In this document: positions 14,759 through 23,314 of the stretch, in pieces
Layout: every line of letters begins with the position of its first letter
Numbering within the stretch: position 1 is the stretch's first letter
Origin: an uncultured Verrucomicrobiota bacterium
GTDB lineage: Bacteria; Verrucomicrobiota; Kiritimatiellia; RFP12; UBA1067
Assembly: GCA_946610035.1 (NCBI GenBank)
Contig: CAMOCC010000013.1
Location: forward strand, 1-47,527
Direction: 5' to 3'
DNA length: 47,527 nucleotides
Made by a program: the position numbers and the translations under genes
Notes under the pieces: generated by a model
Databases searched by the model: none
What the model was told of the DNA's origin: nothing
What the model saw: the letters and a program-made list of their open reading frames with translations, nothing else

Positions 14759-15934
14759 TCAGGTGGCTGGGTCTGATGCGTTGGCGCTGCCTTGGTTCAG
14801 GCGGCGCCATTCGCGCATGGACATGCCGAAGCGCTGCTTGAACAGGCGCTTGAGGTAGATGTCGGAATCCCAGCCGCAAAGGTTCGCGATTGGCGCTATC
14901 GTCTGCGAGGGACGCTTCAGAAGCTCGATGACGTGTTCAAATCTTACGTCCGTGATCTCCTGGGTGATGCGCTTGCCAGTCGCATTCTTGAACTCTATCT
15001 CCGCTTGGCGCTCGGAAGTGCCGAAAGACATGACGACATCGGACGCCTTGAGTCCGTTGCAGGCCTCGCGCCGTATGAGGTCGAGTGCCGAAAGCACGCG
15101 CTTCGAATGCGCGTTGACTAGCCTCGTAGAAAGCCGCGAGGTAAGACCGAACGGATGGTAGACCTTCTTCTCTACCGGCATGCGCGGATTGTCGATCAGC
15201 TTGGCGAGCAGCGACATCGCAATGCGTCCGGCGTTGACGAAGCCTGGCCGGACACTTGAAAGCGAGGGCCTAAGGTTGTCGCAGACCACTGGATCGTCGT
15301 CTACGCCGACTATGAACATATCGCCGGGAATCCGTATCCCGTCCGTCGTGCAGATGTCGAGGACCGTCGCGGCAAAATCGTCGTTCGCGGCAAAAATGCC
15401 GCACGGACGCGGGAGCTCTGCCAGGAAGGGGCGAGACATCGTGGCGAGCATCGTCTTGTCGTAGAACGTCGACGTGTCGTTCATGACTGAAAAGGGTCGG
15501 TTCATTCGCTTGAGCAGTTCGCAGAACCTCTCCTGGCGTCTATAGCTCCATGCGATGTGCTTGTCCCAGCCGAGGAAGGCAAAGTGCTTGCAGCCTGTCT
15601 TGACCAGTTCGGCGACTGCAAGGTCCGCAATCTGCCTGTTGTCGCTGGAGACGGTGAAGGCGTGCGGCGACGATAACACGCTTTCGGAGGGATCAAGATG
15701 CACAAGCGGCACGTCGGCGTAGGCCGACGTGTCCGACATGTTGTTGCCGGAGTCGTCGAGAATGCATCCGGCCGGCGCCCAGTATCGAATAACCTTTTCG
15801 ATTGGATCCTCTATGCGCGAGGTTTCGATTTCCTCGATGTGGTAGCCGAGATGCGAGCAGACTTCGCGCGCCCCGGCGAGCTTGTGGACTCGCGAGCCTG
15901 AGAGCATGTCTATTATGAAAAGTATCGTCTTCAT
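14759..15934 (-). CDS. XylR-type transcriptional regulator, paralogue
   Basis: 391 aa with the same architecture as the neighbouring regulator: LacI-like sensor (residues ~1-285; IFAANDDFAATVLDICTTDGIRIPGD, VGVDDDPVVCDNLRPSLSSV) and a C-terminal AraC double HTH (ITQEITDVRFEHVIELLKRP, LCGWDSDIYLKRLFKQRFGMSMREWRR). The HTH recognition regions of the two paralogues are almost the same (GWDSD.YLKR), so they may share operators, while the sensors differ and probably see different sugars. It is divergent from the beta-helix gene at 16119. The intergenic region contains the direct-repeat operator candidate. Confidence 0.88.
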   Translation of the reverse strand: MKTILFIIDMLSGSRVHKLAGAREVCSHLGYHIEEIETSRIEDPIEKVIRYWAPAGCILDDSGNNMSDTSAYADVPLVHLDPSESVLSSPHAFTVSSDNRQIADLAVAELVKTGCKHFAFLGWDKHIAWSYRRQERFCELLKRMNRPFSVMNDTSTFYDKTMLATMSRPFLAELPRPCGIFAANDDFAATVLDICTTDGIRIPGDMFIVGVDDDPVVCDNLRPSLSSVRPGFVNAGRIAMSLLAKLIDNPRMPVEKKVYHPFGLTSRLSTRLVNAHSKRVLSALDLIRREACNGLKASDVVMSFGTSERQAEIEFKNATGKRITQEITDVRFEHVIELLKRPSQTIAPIANLCGWDSDIYLKRLFKQRFGMSMREWRRLNQGSANASDPAT

Positions 15935-15958
15935 CTGTCTTATCTTATTTATGCCAGT

Positions 15959-15988
15959 ATTCTAGCACATGCAGTCTTCCATGCGCAA
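15959..15988 (-). promoter_or_regulatory. Promoter of the second XylR-type regulator
   Basis: On the minus strand TTGCGC (15988-15983), an 18-bp spacer and TAGAAT (15964-15959) lie 25 bp before the ATG at 15934. The direct repeats of the divergent beta-helix promoter start only 10 bp beyond the -35, so one regulator could control both directions. Confidence 0.5.
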
Positions 15989-15997
15989 GCGGAAAAA

Positions 15998-16033
15998 TTC
16001 GGTTTTGGTTTGGTGATTGCTTCGGTTTTGGGA
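15998..16033 (+). promoter_or_regulatory. Direct-repeat operator candidate, copy 1 (XylR/AraC-type)
   Basis: TTCGGTTTTGGTT (15998-16010) and TTCGGTTTTGGGA (16021-16033) are spaced 23 bp start to start, about two helical turns. The same pair, spacing and downstream -10 region recur at 20496-20531 before the second beta-helix gene. Here the -10 is about TAGAAT (16057-16062). AraC-family activators bind such direct repeats next to the -35 region, and two XylR-type regulators are adjacent. Confidence 0.7.
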
Positions 16034-16075
16034 AGTTTTTCTTGAGCAAAGTATATTAGAATGTATGATGTCAGA

Positions 16076-16094
16076 GGGAGATGAGGTGTCTCCC
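16076..16094 (+). promoter_or_regulatory. 5'-leader hairpin of the first beta-helix gene
   Basis: GGGAGA-TGAGGTG-TCTCCC, preceded by ATGTCAG. The second beta-helix gene has a hairpin with a different stem (GGGGAC/GTTCCC) at the same place after ATGTCAG. That is structural conservation with covarying sequence, 20-25 nt before the start codon. Confidence 0.5.
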
Positions 16095-16118
16095 CTAAAA
16101 CGAAAAAGGAGAAAGGCG

Positions 16119-18674
16119 TTGAAGCAGGACATCATCAAGCGATCCTTTTTTGCGATGGCAGGAGCCATCGCGTTTTCCGCTACGGCTGCCGATTACTTCG
16201 TCAGCCCCGACGGCAGCAATGCCAACGCCGGCACGTCCGCAGGCGCACCATTTGCGACGATCGACAAGGCCGTTTCGTCCGCCCACGCCAACGACATTAT
16301 CCACGTCGCGCCCGGCGACTATTCAACGACGGCGCAGTGGGGTCCGAACCTCACCGCGCGCCTTGTCGGCGAAGGCTCGTCGCGATCGGACGTCGTGATC
16401 CGCTCCTCGGGGACGTACCGCACGCTGCGGATGGCCGCCGGCTCGCGCGTGGAGAACGTGACGATCATAGGCGAAGGAACCGGCAAGGCGGACAAGGGCG
16501 GCGCAATCGAGATGTACGGCGGGGTGCTTACGAACTGCACGATCAGCGGCGGCTATGCAGTCAACGGATCAAACGGCCCTGAAGGCGGCAACCTGTATGT
16601 CGCAGGATCTTCGCTCGTCGTCGACTGCGCAATCAGCGGAGGCAAGGCGTCCAGGCGGGGCGGCAACGTGTTCCTTGACGGCGGTACCGTTCGAGGCTGC
16701 ACGATTTCCGACGGGGTGATCACGTCAAACAACGGACGCGGCTCCAACGTTCATGTAAACGGAAACGCTCTTTTGTCGGGATGCCGCCTTGCCGGCGGAA
16801 CGAACAGCGCTTCATATAACGGCGGAAGCCTCTGCATGTACAACACGTCCGCCGTCGTCGAGAATTGCCTCGTGACGTCGAGTGGTTGCGGCGGTGTGCT
16901 TCTCGAGAGGACGGCAAACGTCTACAACTGCACAATCGTCGCGAACGAAAAATACGGCGTCTGGGCATGGTCCGCGTCGCAGCACGTCTTCAACACAGTC
17001 GTCTACGGCAACAAGAATGGCTCGAACGTCGCCGAGTGGAACGGGGACATGCCAAGCGGTTCGTCATGCGATTTCAGAAACTGCGCATTGTCGTCCAACA
17101 ACGGACGCTTTGCCGCCGGTTCGTATCCTGGCCTGGCGCTTATATCCAGTAGCTATGCATTTGTCGACTACACGCACGGCGTATATTCTCCGTCGTCCAA
17201 TGGCTCGCTTGAGGACGCTGGCACGCCCGACCCTCGCGGCGATGCAGCATCGCCATCGGACATCGCGGGGAACGCTCGCGTATGCGGGAATATCGACATC
17301 GGATGCTACGAGCGCGGGAAGCCCGAATTTGCGGTGCATATCGACGGAACGGTATACGGCGGCAGCTACGCTCCTGCATCAGTTGCATTTTCGCACTACG
17401 CCGAGAATTCCGCGTCGCCGGAGAAGGTGCGCTTCACGTATAACTTCGGCGACGGATCTGCGACGAGCACTACGGGCGAAGGGACGATTTCTCATTCGTA
17501 TGCAACTCCGGGCGTCTATACTGTCCGCGTAACTGCGACCAACCCTTGCGAAGACGACGAGGAAGACGTGGAGGTCGTCTATGCAGACCTTGTACGCGTC
17601 GGTTCGCAGACGATTTACGTAAATCCGAATTCCGGCGGCGGTTCGTTCCCGTACAACACCCCGCAGTCCGGCTATTCATCCCTCAAGACTGCCGTCGAGG
17701 ATGCCGTAGACGGACAGCAGCTGCTTCTCGCCTCAGGCGTACACTACACCGCAGATCAAATCCCTGTTGCAAAGGCGCTGACAATTCGCGGTCTTGGTGC
17801 TACGCCTGAGGCGGTTATTATTCGCAACACGACAACGACGCCGGATTCATACTACTACCGCACAATGGAGGTGGACAACGCCGGCGCGCGGATAGAGAAC
17901 GTCACGCTTGAGAACGGATGCGTGAAGAACCAGTTCGGCGGCAACCTGCGACTCGTACAAGGTGTCGTGTCCAACTGCGTCATCAGAGGCGGACGCGCGG
18001 TCGCCAACAACGGAAATGCAGGTGGAGGCGGAGTGGAGCTTGCCGGCGCCGCGACGCTTACGCACTGCGTCGTATCGAACAACCTTGTCCAGGGGACGTC
18101 CAACGGCGGCGCGTATGCCGGCGGGGCGGTCGCGGTTCAGTACAATGCGAAGAACGGACGCATCTCGAATTGCCTGATTGTCCGCAACACGTACACGACA
18201 AGCGGAAGCGTCAAGGCCGGCGCGGCGGGAATACGGTTCTGCGGAAGCAACGACAACACCCAGATCGAGAACAACACCATTGCTGGAAACGTCGTCGAGG
18301 GATCGCTTTCGGATGATTCGGCGGGCGTCCACTGCACGACATGGTACGGACGGCTTCGCAACAACATCATCGTCGGCAACTACGAGACGGGCAAGCAGCG
18401 ATACACGTCGATTAAAATGGACTATGCGCACGGCACGTACATTACCAACCTAACGGACGACGAATCAACGCCTACGCAGGTTTTCAGAAACTTCAACGCT
18501 GACGATTTCGACATCAAAGCGGGGTCGCTCGCCTACAACACCGGCACATTGAGCGGACTCGTCTTGACTCCTTCCGTCGACATCGCGGGAAATCCACGCT
18601 GCATGTTCAACGCGATTGATGTCGGTTGCTACGAATCATCACGCCGCGCAGGCTCGGTGCTTGCATTTCGCTAA
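16119..18674 (+). CDS. Secreted two-lobed beta-helix protein with central PKD domain (1 of 3)
   Basis: The track starts at 16017, inside the promoter. The TTG at 16119 has AAAAAGGAG eight bases upstream and gives MKQDIIKRSFFAMAGAIAFSATA, which aligns with MKQLFSKRSLAAIAA of the paralogue at 20612, so 851 aa is preferred. Lobe 1 (residues ~25-400) is a right-handed beta-helix rich in GG-N-x-Y/V repeats, ending in a DIGCYE closure. A PKD domain follows (~415-490, FTYNFGDGSAT...PGVYTVRVTA). Lobe 2 (~500-835) is a second helix and closes with DVGCYESSRRAGSVLAFR. Such proteins bind or cleave polysaccharides, but no lyase active-site residues can be assigned by eye. It lies 17 nt upstream of a GH50-like gene. 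Confidence 0.85.
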   Translation: MKQDIIKRSFFAMAGAIAFSATAADYFVSPDGSNANAGTSAGAPFATIDKAVSSAHANDIIHVAPGDYSTTAQWGPNLTARLVGEGSSRSDVVIRSSGTYRTLRMAAGSRVENVTIIGEGTGKADKGGAIEMYGGVLTNCTISGGYAVNGSNGPEGGNLYVAGSSLVVDCAISGGKASRRGGNVFLDGGTVRGCTISDGVITSNNGRGSNVHVNGNALLSGCRLAGGTNSASYNGGSLCMYNTSAVVENCLVTSSGCGGVLLERTANVYNCTIVANEKYGVWAWSASQHVFNTVVYGNKNGSNVAEWNGDMPSGSSCDFRNCALSSNNGRFAAGSYPGLALISSSYAFVDYTHGVYSPSSNGSLEDAGTPDPRGDAASPSDIAGNARVCGNIDIGCYERGKPEFAVHIDGTVYGGSYAPASVAFSHYAENSASPEKVRFTYNFGDGSATSTTGEGTISHSYATPGVYTVRVTATNPCEDDEEDVEVVYADLVRVGSQTIYVNPNSGGGSFPYNTPQSGYSSLKTAVEDAVDGQQLLLASGVHYTADQIPVAKALTIRGLGATPEAVIIRNTTTTPDSYYYRTMEVDNAGARIENVTLENGCVKNQFGGNLRLVQGVVSNCVIRGGRAVANNGNAGGGGVELAGAATLTHCVVSNNLVQGTSNGGAYAGGAVAVQYNAKNGRISNCLIVRNTYTTSGSVKAGAAGIRFCGSNDNTQIENNTIAGNVVEGSLSDDSAGVHCTTWYGRLRNNIIVGNYETGKQRYTSIKMDYAHGTYITNLTDDESTPTQVFRNFNADDFDIKAGSLAYNTGTLSGLVLTPSVDIAGNPRCMFNAIDVGCYESSRRAGSVLAFR

Positions 18675-18691
18675 CTCCAAAACACATCCCA

Positions 18692-20473
18692 ATGAAAAGC
18701 AAAATAGCAGTCGCAGTTGCCGTCGCAGTCTCATTGCCGTCCTTCGCCGGCGAACTATCCCTTGCAAGCAACCGCGTTGAGGCAGTATGGAGCGGAAGGC
18801 TCACGTACGAATCCGACACGTCGCTCGTCCTAAAGAGCTCCAGTGCTGAATATTCGTCGGGCTTCCGGCTTCTGCCTCCCCCGGGGAAGACGTCCTTCGA
18901 CCTTTCTGCGGGAAGGTACATCGCAGTCGACATGGAGGGACTTGCAAACCACCAGCAGCGCATTTGTCTGCAGATCAAGGACGCAGGAGGGGAGGCATAC
19001 GTCGGCGCCGCGCTGAACGAAGGCGAGAAGGTGACGGTCAAGCTTCCGCTTCCGCACGACTTCATCTATTCGTCGCCATCGGGCGCGAAAGGCGTCCGTA
19101 CGATGGACACGCACCACATAACGAACATAGCGTTTATGGTGGTCTGGCCGTACGAGGGACAGTTCAACGGACTCATCCACTGCCGCATATCCAACATAAG
19201 GCTTTCGGGCACGCCTGACTACAAGCGTCACGTAGCGGAATCTGCATATCTTCCGTTTGTCGACCAATACGGACAGTTCAGGCATTCCTCGTGGAAGGGC
19301 AAGGTGATGACGGACGACGATCTCCGGGCGGAACTTACGCGCGAGGACGCGCAGCTCCAGAGTGCGCCTTCGTCGTGGGACCAGTACGGCGGCTGGGCGA
19401 ACGGTCCGCAGTTGACGGCGACAGGGCATTTCCGGACGCAGAAGGTCAACGGCAAGTGGTGGCTTGTTACGCCGTCTGGACATCTATTCTATTCGCTTGG
19501 CATCAATGTCATCAAAACCGACAGCGATGCGCCAAATGGCACGTTGCATCCAGACTGGTATGAAAGCGCCGCGAAGTCCGCGATGTCCTTTCCGACGTGG
19601 AACCTGCAGAAGAAGTTCAACAAGACCAATTTCAAGTCCGACTACTATCAGTTCGTCCTTCGCCGCCTGAATTCGTGGGGAATCAACACAATCGGCAACT
19701 GGTCCGACGGCGCGCTGACGAACCTTGGGCAAAAGCCATACGTAATGACGATTGTCTCGAAGCCGTCGGGGCTTCCATATTTGTCGGGTGGATTCTACAA
19801 CACGCTCGACAGCACCTTCGCGCAGAAGATGAAAAATGCGGTGGCGGCCGCTGTCGCAGTTAGCGGGTCGTCTGCCTCGATTGCCGTGAACGATCCGATG
19901 TGCATTGGATTTTTCATCGACAACGAATTGACATTCCCGAACGACAGCGCGTACTACGAGCCTTACTTCAAGGCGTGCAAGGAGGCGATTGCCGCGGTCG
20001 CGCCGAACAAGCTGTATCTCGGTTGCCGCTTCAAGGGGCTTCGCAACGGCGATGCGCTTTGGAACGCGGCGGCTGCCTGGTGCGACGTCGTTTCCGCGAA
20101 TTCGTACGTGAGCAGCGTCGCGGTCCATGCGCAGGGTTCATACGCCGCGCCTAACATTGACCGCCCGATAATGCACACGGAGTTCCACTACGGGACGCTT
20201 CAGCGCGGAATGTTCTCGGGCGGGCTTTGTCCCGTCAGCGACCAATGCGAGCGCGGACGCAGCTATCGTCGTGTCGTCGAGGGTGCGCTCAGGCATCCGC
20301 TGTTCGTCGGCTCGCATTGGTTCCAGTACCGCGACCAGCCGATCGTCGGACGCGGCGACGGCGAGAATTACCAGATTGGTTTCATCGACGTCTGCGACCG
20401 GGCGTATCCCCAGCTCACGTCTGCTGTCCGCAGTATCGCCGAGACGATGTACAATACGCGGTTCTCGAACTGA
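18692..20473 (+). CDS. GH50-like glycosidase, secreted (2 of 3)
   Basis: The real start is ATG 18692 (MKSKIAVAVAVAVSLPSFAG, signal peptide). The track's 18626 start lies inside the previous gene. 593 aa: an N-terminal CBM-like domain (to ~185) is followed by a GH50-like barrel with PFVDQYGQFRHSSW, YGGWANGPQLTATGHFRT, candidate acid/base E412 (FFIDNE) and nucleophile E497 (IMHTEFHYG), then HWFQYRDQPIVGRGDGENYQIGF. It is the most divergent of the three GH50-like proteins here: insert AVAVSGSSAS, and HTEF where the others have GEF. No SD is visible, and the 17-nt gap to the upstream stop suggests coupled translation. Likely activity is endo- or exo-hydrolysis of a beta-galactan-like backbone, by family inference only. 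Confidence 0.82.
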   Translation: MKSKIAVAVAVAVSLPSFAGELSLASNRVEAVWSGRLTYESDTSLVLKSSSAEYSSGFRLLPPPGKTSFDLSAGRYIAVDMEGLANHQQRICLQIKDAGGEAYVGAALNEGEKVTVKLPLPHDFIYSSPSGAKGVRTMDTHHITNIAFMVVWPYEGQFNGLIHCRISNIRLSGTPDYKRHVAESAYLPFVDQYGQFRHSSWKGKVMTDDDLRAELTREDAQLQSAPSSWDQYGGWANGPQLTATGHFRTQKVNGKWWLVTPSGHLFYSLGINVIKTDSDAPNGTLHPDWYESAAKSAMSFPTWNLQKKFNKTNFKSDYYQFVLRRLNSWGINTIGNWSDGALTNLGQKPYVMTIVSKPSGLPYLSGGFYNTLDSTFAQKMKNAVAAAVAVSGSSASIAVNDPMCIGFFIDNELTFPNDSAYYEPYFKACKEAIAAVAPNKLYLGCRFKGLRNGDALWNAAAAWCDVVSANSYVSSVAVHAQGSYAAPNIDRPIMHTEFHYGTLQRGMFSGGLCPVSDQCERGRSYRRVVEGALRHPLFVGSHWFQYRDQPIVGRGDGENYQIGFIDVCDRAYPQLTSAVRSIAETMYNTRFSN

Positions 20474-20495
20474 GGTGGACTCATGTCTTAGAATC

Positions 20496-20531
20496 TTCGG
20501 TTTTGGTTAACTCATTGCTTCGGTTTAGGTA
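20496..20531 (+). promoter_or_regulatory. Direct-repeat operator candidate, copy 2
   Basis: TTCGGTTTTGGTT (20496-20508) and TTCGGTTTAGGTA (20519-20531) repeat with the same 23-bp period as copy 1. The surroundings (ATTGC before the second repeat, AAGTT after it) and the -10 (TAAAAT, 20555-20560) are also conserved. Confidence 0.7.
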
Positions 20532-20574
20532 AGTTATTGCCTCCTAGGCTATGATAAAATTTAAAATGTCAGCA

Positions 20575-20591
20575 GGGGACATTTCGTTCCC
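20575..20591 (+). promoter_or_regulatory. 5'-leader hairpin of the second beta-helix gene
   Basis: GGGGAC-ATTTC-GTTCCC (one G-U pair) follows ATGTCAGCA and precedes AAGGAGGA and the ATG at 20612. Position and form match 16076-16094 although the stem sequence differs. Confidence 0.5.
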
Positions 20592-20611
20592 GCATAACAA
20601 GGAGGACAAAA

Positions 20612-23290
20612 ATGAAGCAGTTATTCAGCAAGCGATCACTCGCCGCCATCGCGGCATCCGTCGCGCTATGCGCAACAGCAACTGACTATTACGTCAATGC
20701 GACAACTGGTAATGACGACTTGAGCGAACATGACGGCCAGTCCTGGGAAGCCGCCTTTGCTACAATTGACTGCGCAGTAACTAACACAACCGAATCTACT
20801 GATATAATCCATGTCGCTGCTGGCACTTATCCTACAACAACCCAATGGGGACCCAATCTTAAGGCGAAGCTAATTGGCGAGGGTGCAACTCGCGACGACG
20901 TTATAATCCAATCTGCGGGAACATATCGCACGCTCCGCATGGCAGCGGGCTCGTGGCTCGAGAACGTCACGGTCGTAGGCGAAGGCACATATCAGGCCAA
21001 CAAGGGCGGCGCGATCGAGATGTCGGGCGGCACTGTCACGAACTGCGTCGTCCGCGACGGCACTGCAAAGAACGACTCTGGCAACACCGAGGGCGGAAAT
21101 CTCTATGTCAGCGGCTCGTCGCTCGTCGTGGACTGCGTCATTTCCGGCGGCCACGCCACTAAGCGCGGCGGAAACGTCTATCTCGACGCCGGCATGGTCC
21201 GCGACTGCACGATCACCGGCGGAATAAGCGACAACGTCGGCGGCAACGTCTACCAGTACCAGGGCACTCTCGCCAACTGTACGATTTCCGGAGGTACTTC
21301 TGTCAATGACGGCGGAAATGTTCGCATGAACGGCGGCGGTGTGATGCAGGATTGCGTAATATCAAGCGGAACAAACACGGCAACTTCAGGCGATAAGAAG
21401 GGTGCCAATGTTTATATTGATTCCACGGCTAAAATGTCACGCTGTCGTTTGACTGGAGGCGTTCATGAGTCATATAATGGCGGTAGCCTTTGCGTTTATA
21501 GTTCGACAGCAGTTGTTGAGGACTGCCTCGTAGAAGATAGCAATTGCGGTGGCGTTCTATTGGGTAGCGCTTCATATCTTTACAATTGCTCAATTGTGAA
21601 TAACCGTGAGTATGGTTGCTGGTCGTGGAATAAGGCACAACATCTCTTCAATGTGATCGTTTTTGGTAATGACAGTGAATGGAATGGTGAGCTCCCTATA
21701 AACCAGTCGGCTGAGATAGTGAGTTGTGCTTCGTCGGGTTCGTCGCGTCTCGTTACTGATGGCGATTTTAATGTTGTTTCTATTGGCACCACTGATTTTG
21801 CTGACTATGCAAATGGTGACTATACTCCTGCAAGCGAAGCGCTTATTGACGCCGGTACGTCTGATCCTCGTGGCGCAAGCGCGTCGACGACAGACCTTGC
21901 TGGAAATCCGCGTCTTAGCGGCACCGTTGACATTGGCTGCTACGAGTACCAGAAGACCGAGCTCGTAGTTCGCATTGACAGTGCAACGCCGTCGCCTGTG
22001 TACGCGCCTTCCGTTGTGACGTTCCAGCACACCGCAGAGAATTCTGAAACTCAGGTGACGTTCACCTATGACTTCGGCGACAATTCGGAAGAGGAGACAA
22101 CGGTTGAATCGTCCATAACCCACACCTATCAGAATCCTGGTGTCTATACCGTTACGATTACCGCGTCGAATGGACAGGATGAACCGGCCACGATGGTTTA
22201 TAACAATCATGTCCAGATTGCATCAACCACAATCTATGTTACGCCAGGCAATGGTTCTGGTACATTCCCCTACAACACACCTGAATCGGGTTTCGGCAAC
22301 TTCAAGTCTGCGGTTCAGTATGCGGCGGATGGCTACACTCTTCTCCTCGGTGAGGGCGTCCACGAAACTGTTGACCAGGTTTCGTTCAATAAGGCTCTGA
22401 CGATTCGCGGTCTTGGCGCAACTCCTGAAGCGGCGATTGTCCGTAACACCACGGAAACACCGAACATCTACTATCATCGCACGATGGAAGTTAATAACGC
22501 TAATGCGTGGGTTGAAAACATCACGATCGAGAACGGCTGCGTGAAGAACCAGTTCGGCGGCAACCTCCGACTCGTCACCGGCGTGGTGTCCAACTGCGTC
22601 ATCCGTGGCGGCCTGGCGGTGGCCGACAACGGAAACGCCGGCGGGGCTGGCGTTGAGCTTGCAGGCGCGGGGATCCTCACGCACTGCGTGATATCGAACA
22701 ACACGGTCCGGGGCTCGTCCAACAGCGGCAGCTACGCGGGCGGCGCGATAACCGTTCAGTACAACGCGAAGAACGGACGCGTATCCAACTGCCTTGTCGC
22801 GTACAACACCTACGAGACCTCGGGCGACGCTAAGGCCGGCGCGGCGGGAATCAGGTTCTGCGGCAGCAACGACAACACGGCGATAGAGAACTGCACGATT
22901 GTCGCTAATACTGTAGAAGGATCTCTTGCAGACGATTCGGCAGGCATCTACTGCACGACCTGGTACGGACGCCTCCGCAACAACATCATCGTCGGCAACT
23001 ATGAGACCGGCAAGAATAAGTATACTTCTATCAAGATGGATACTGGTCATGGAACGTATGTGAACTGCATTGATGATCCGCTCGCGTACTCAGTGTTCAA
23101 GAACTACGCCAATGGCGATTTCCGCCTGTCGCCGAATGGCGCTGCGTACAACAGGGGCACGACTGAAGGACTTGCGCTTCTTCCTGCGGTGGACCTTGGC
23201 GGCGGCGATCGCGTCAAGTTCTCAGACAAGATCGACATTGGCTGCTACGAGAGCCAGAACAGGCCGGGTTTCGTCATGGTGATGCGCTGA
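20612..23290 (+). CDS. Secreted two-lobed beta-helix protein with central PKD domain (2 of 3)
   Basis: 892 aa. Strong SD (AAGGAGGA) and signal peptide (MKQLFSKRSLAAIAASVALCATA). Lobe 1 carries many GGN(V/L)Y and CxISGG turns, ending LSGTVDIGCYEYQ. The PKD domain is at about 470-545 (FTYDFGDNSEEET...PGVYTVTITA). Lobe 2 includes IRGLGATPEA, ENGCVKNQFGGNLRL and CTTWYGRLRNNIIVGNYETGK, the last identical to the paralogue at 16119. It ends DIGCYESQNRPGFVMVMR. Compared with paralogue 1 it has an extra beta-helix insert (GGISDNVGGNVYQYQG) shared with paralogue 3. Codon composition is mosaic: AT-rich at about 21310-22500 and GC-rich around it. It is first in a probable operon with GH50-like and GH3 genes. 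Confidence 0.87.
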   Translation: MKQLFSKRSLAAIAASVALCATATDYYVNATTGNDDLSEHDGQSWEAAFATIDCAVTNTTESTDIIHVAAGTYPTTTQWGPNLKAKLIGEGATRDDVIIQSAGTYRTLRMAAGSWLENVTVVGEGTYQANKGGAIEMSGGTVTNCVVRDGTAKNDSGNTEGGNLYVSGSSLVVDCVISGGHATKRGGNVYLDAGMVRDCTITGGISDNVGGNVYQYQGTLANCTISGGTSVNDGGNVRMNGGGVMQDCVISSGTNTATSGDKKGANVYIDSTAKMSRCRLTGGVHESYNGGSLCVYSSTAVVEDCLVEDSNCGGVLLGSASYLYNCSIVNNREYGCWSWNKAQHLFNVIVFGNDSEWNGELPINQSAEIVSCASSGSSRLVTDGDFNVVSIGTTDFADYANGDYTPASEALIDAGTSDPRGASASTTDLAGNPRLSGTVDIGCYEYQKTELVVRIDSATPSPVYAPSVVTFQHTAENSETQVTFTYDFGDNSEEETTVESSITHTYQNPGVYTVTITASNGQDEPATMVYNNHVQIASTTIYVTPGNGSGTFPYNTPESGFGNFKSAVQYAADGYTLLLGEGVHETVDQVSFNKALTIRGLGATPEAAIVRNTTETPNIYYHRTMEVNNANAWVENITIENGCVKNQFGGNLRLVTGVVSNCVIRGGLAVADNGNAGGAGVELAGAGILTHCVISNNTVRGSSNSGSYAGGAITVQYNAKNGRVSNCLVAYNTYETSGDAKAGAAGIRFCGSNDNTAIENCTIVANTVEGSLADDSAGIYCTTWYGRLRNNIIVGNYETGKNKYTSIKMDTGHGTYVNCIDDPLAYSVFKNYANGDFRLSPNGAAYNRGTTEGLALLPAVDLGGGDRVKFSDKIDIGCYESQNRPGFVMVMR

Positions 23291-23314
23291 TAGCCCGAAG
23301 GAAAGGACTATTCA

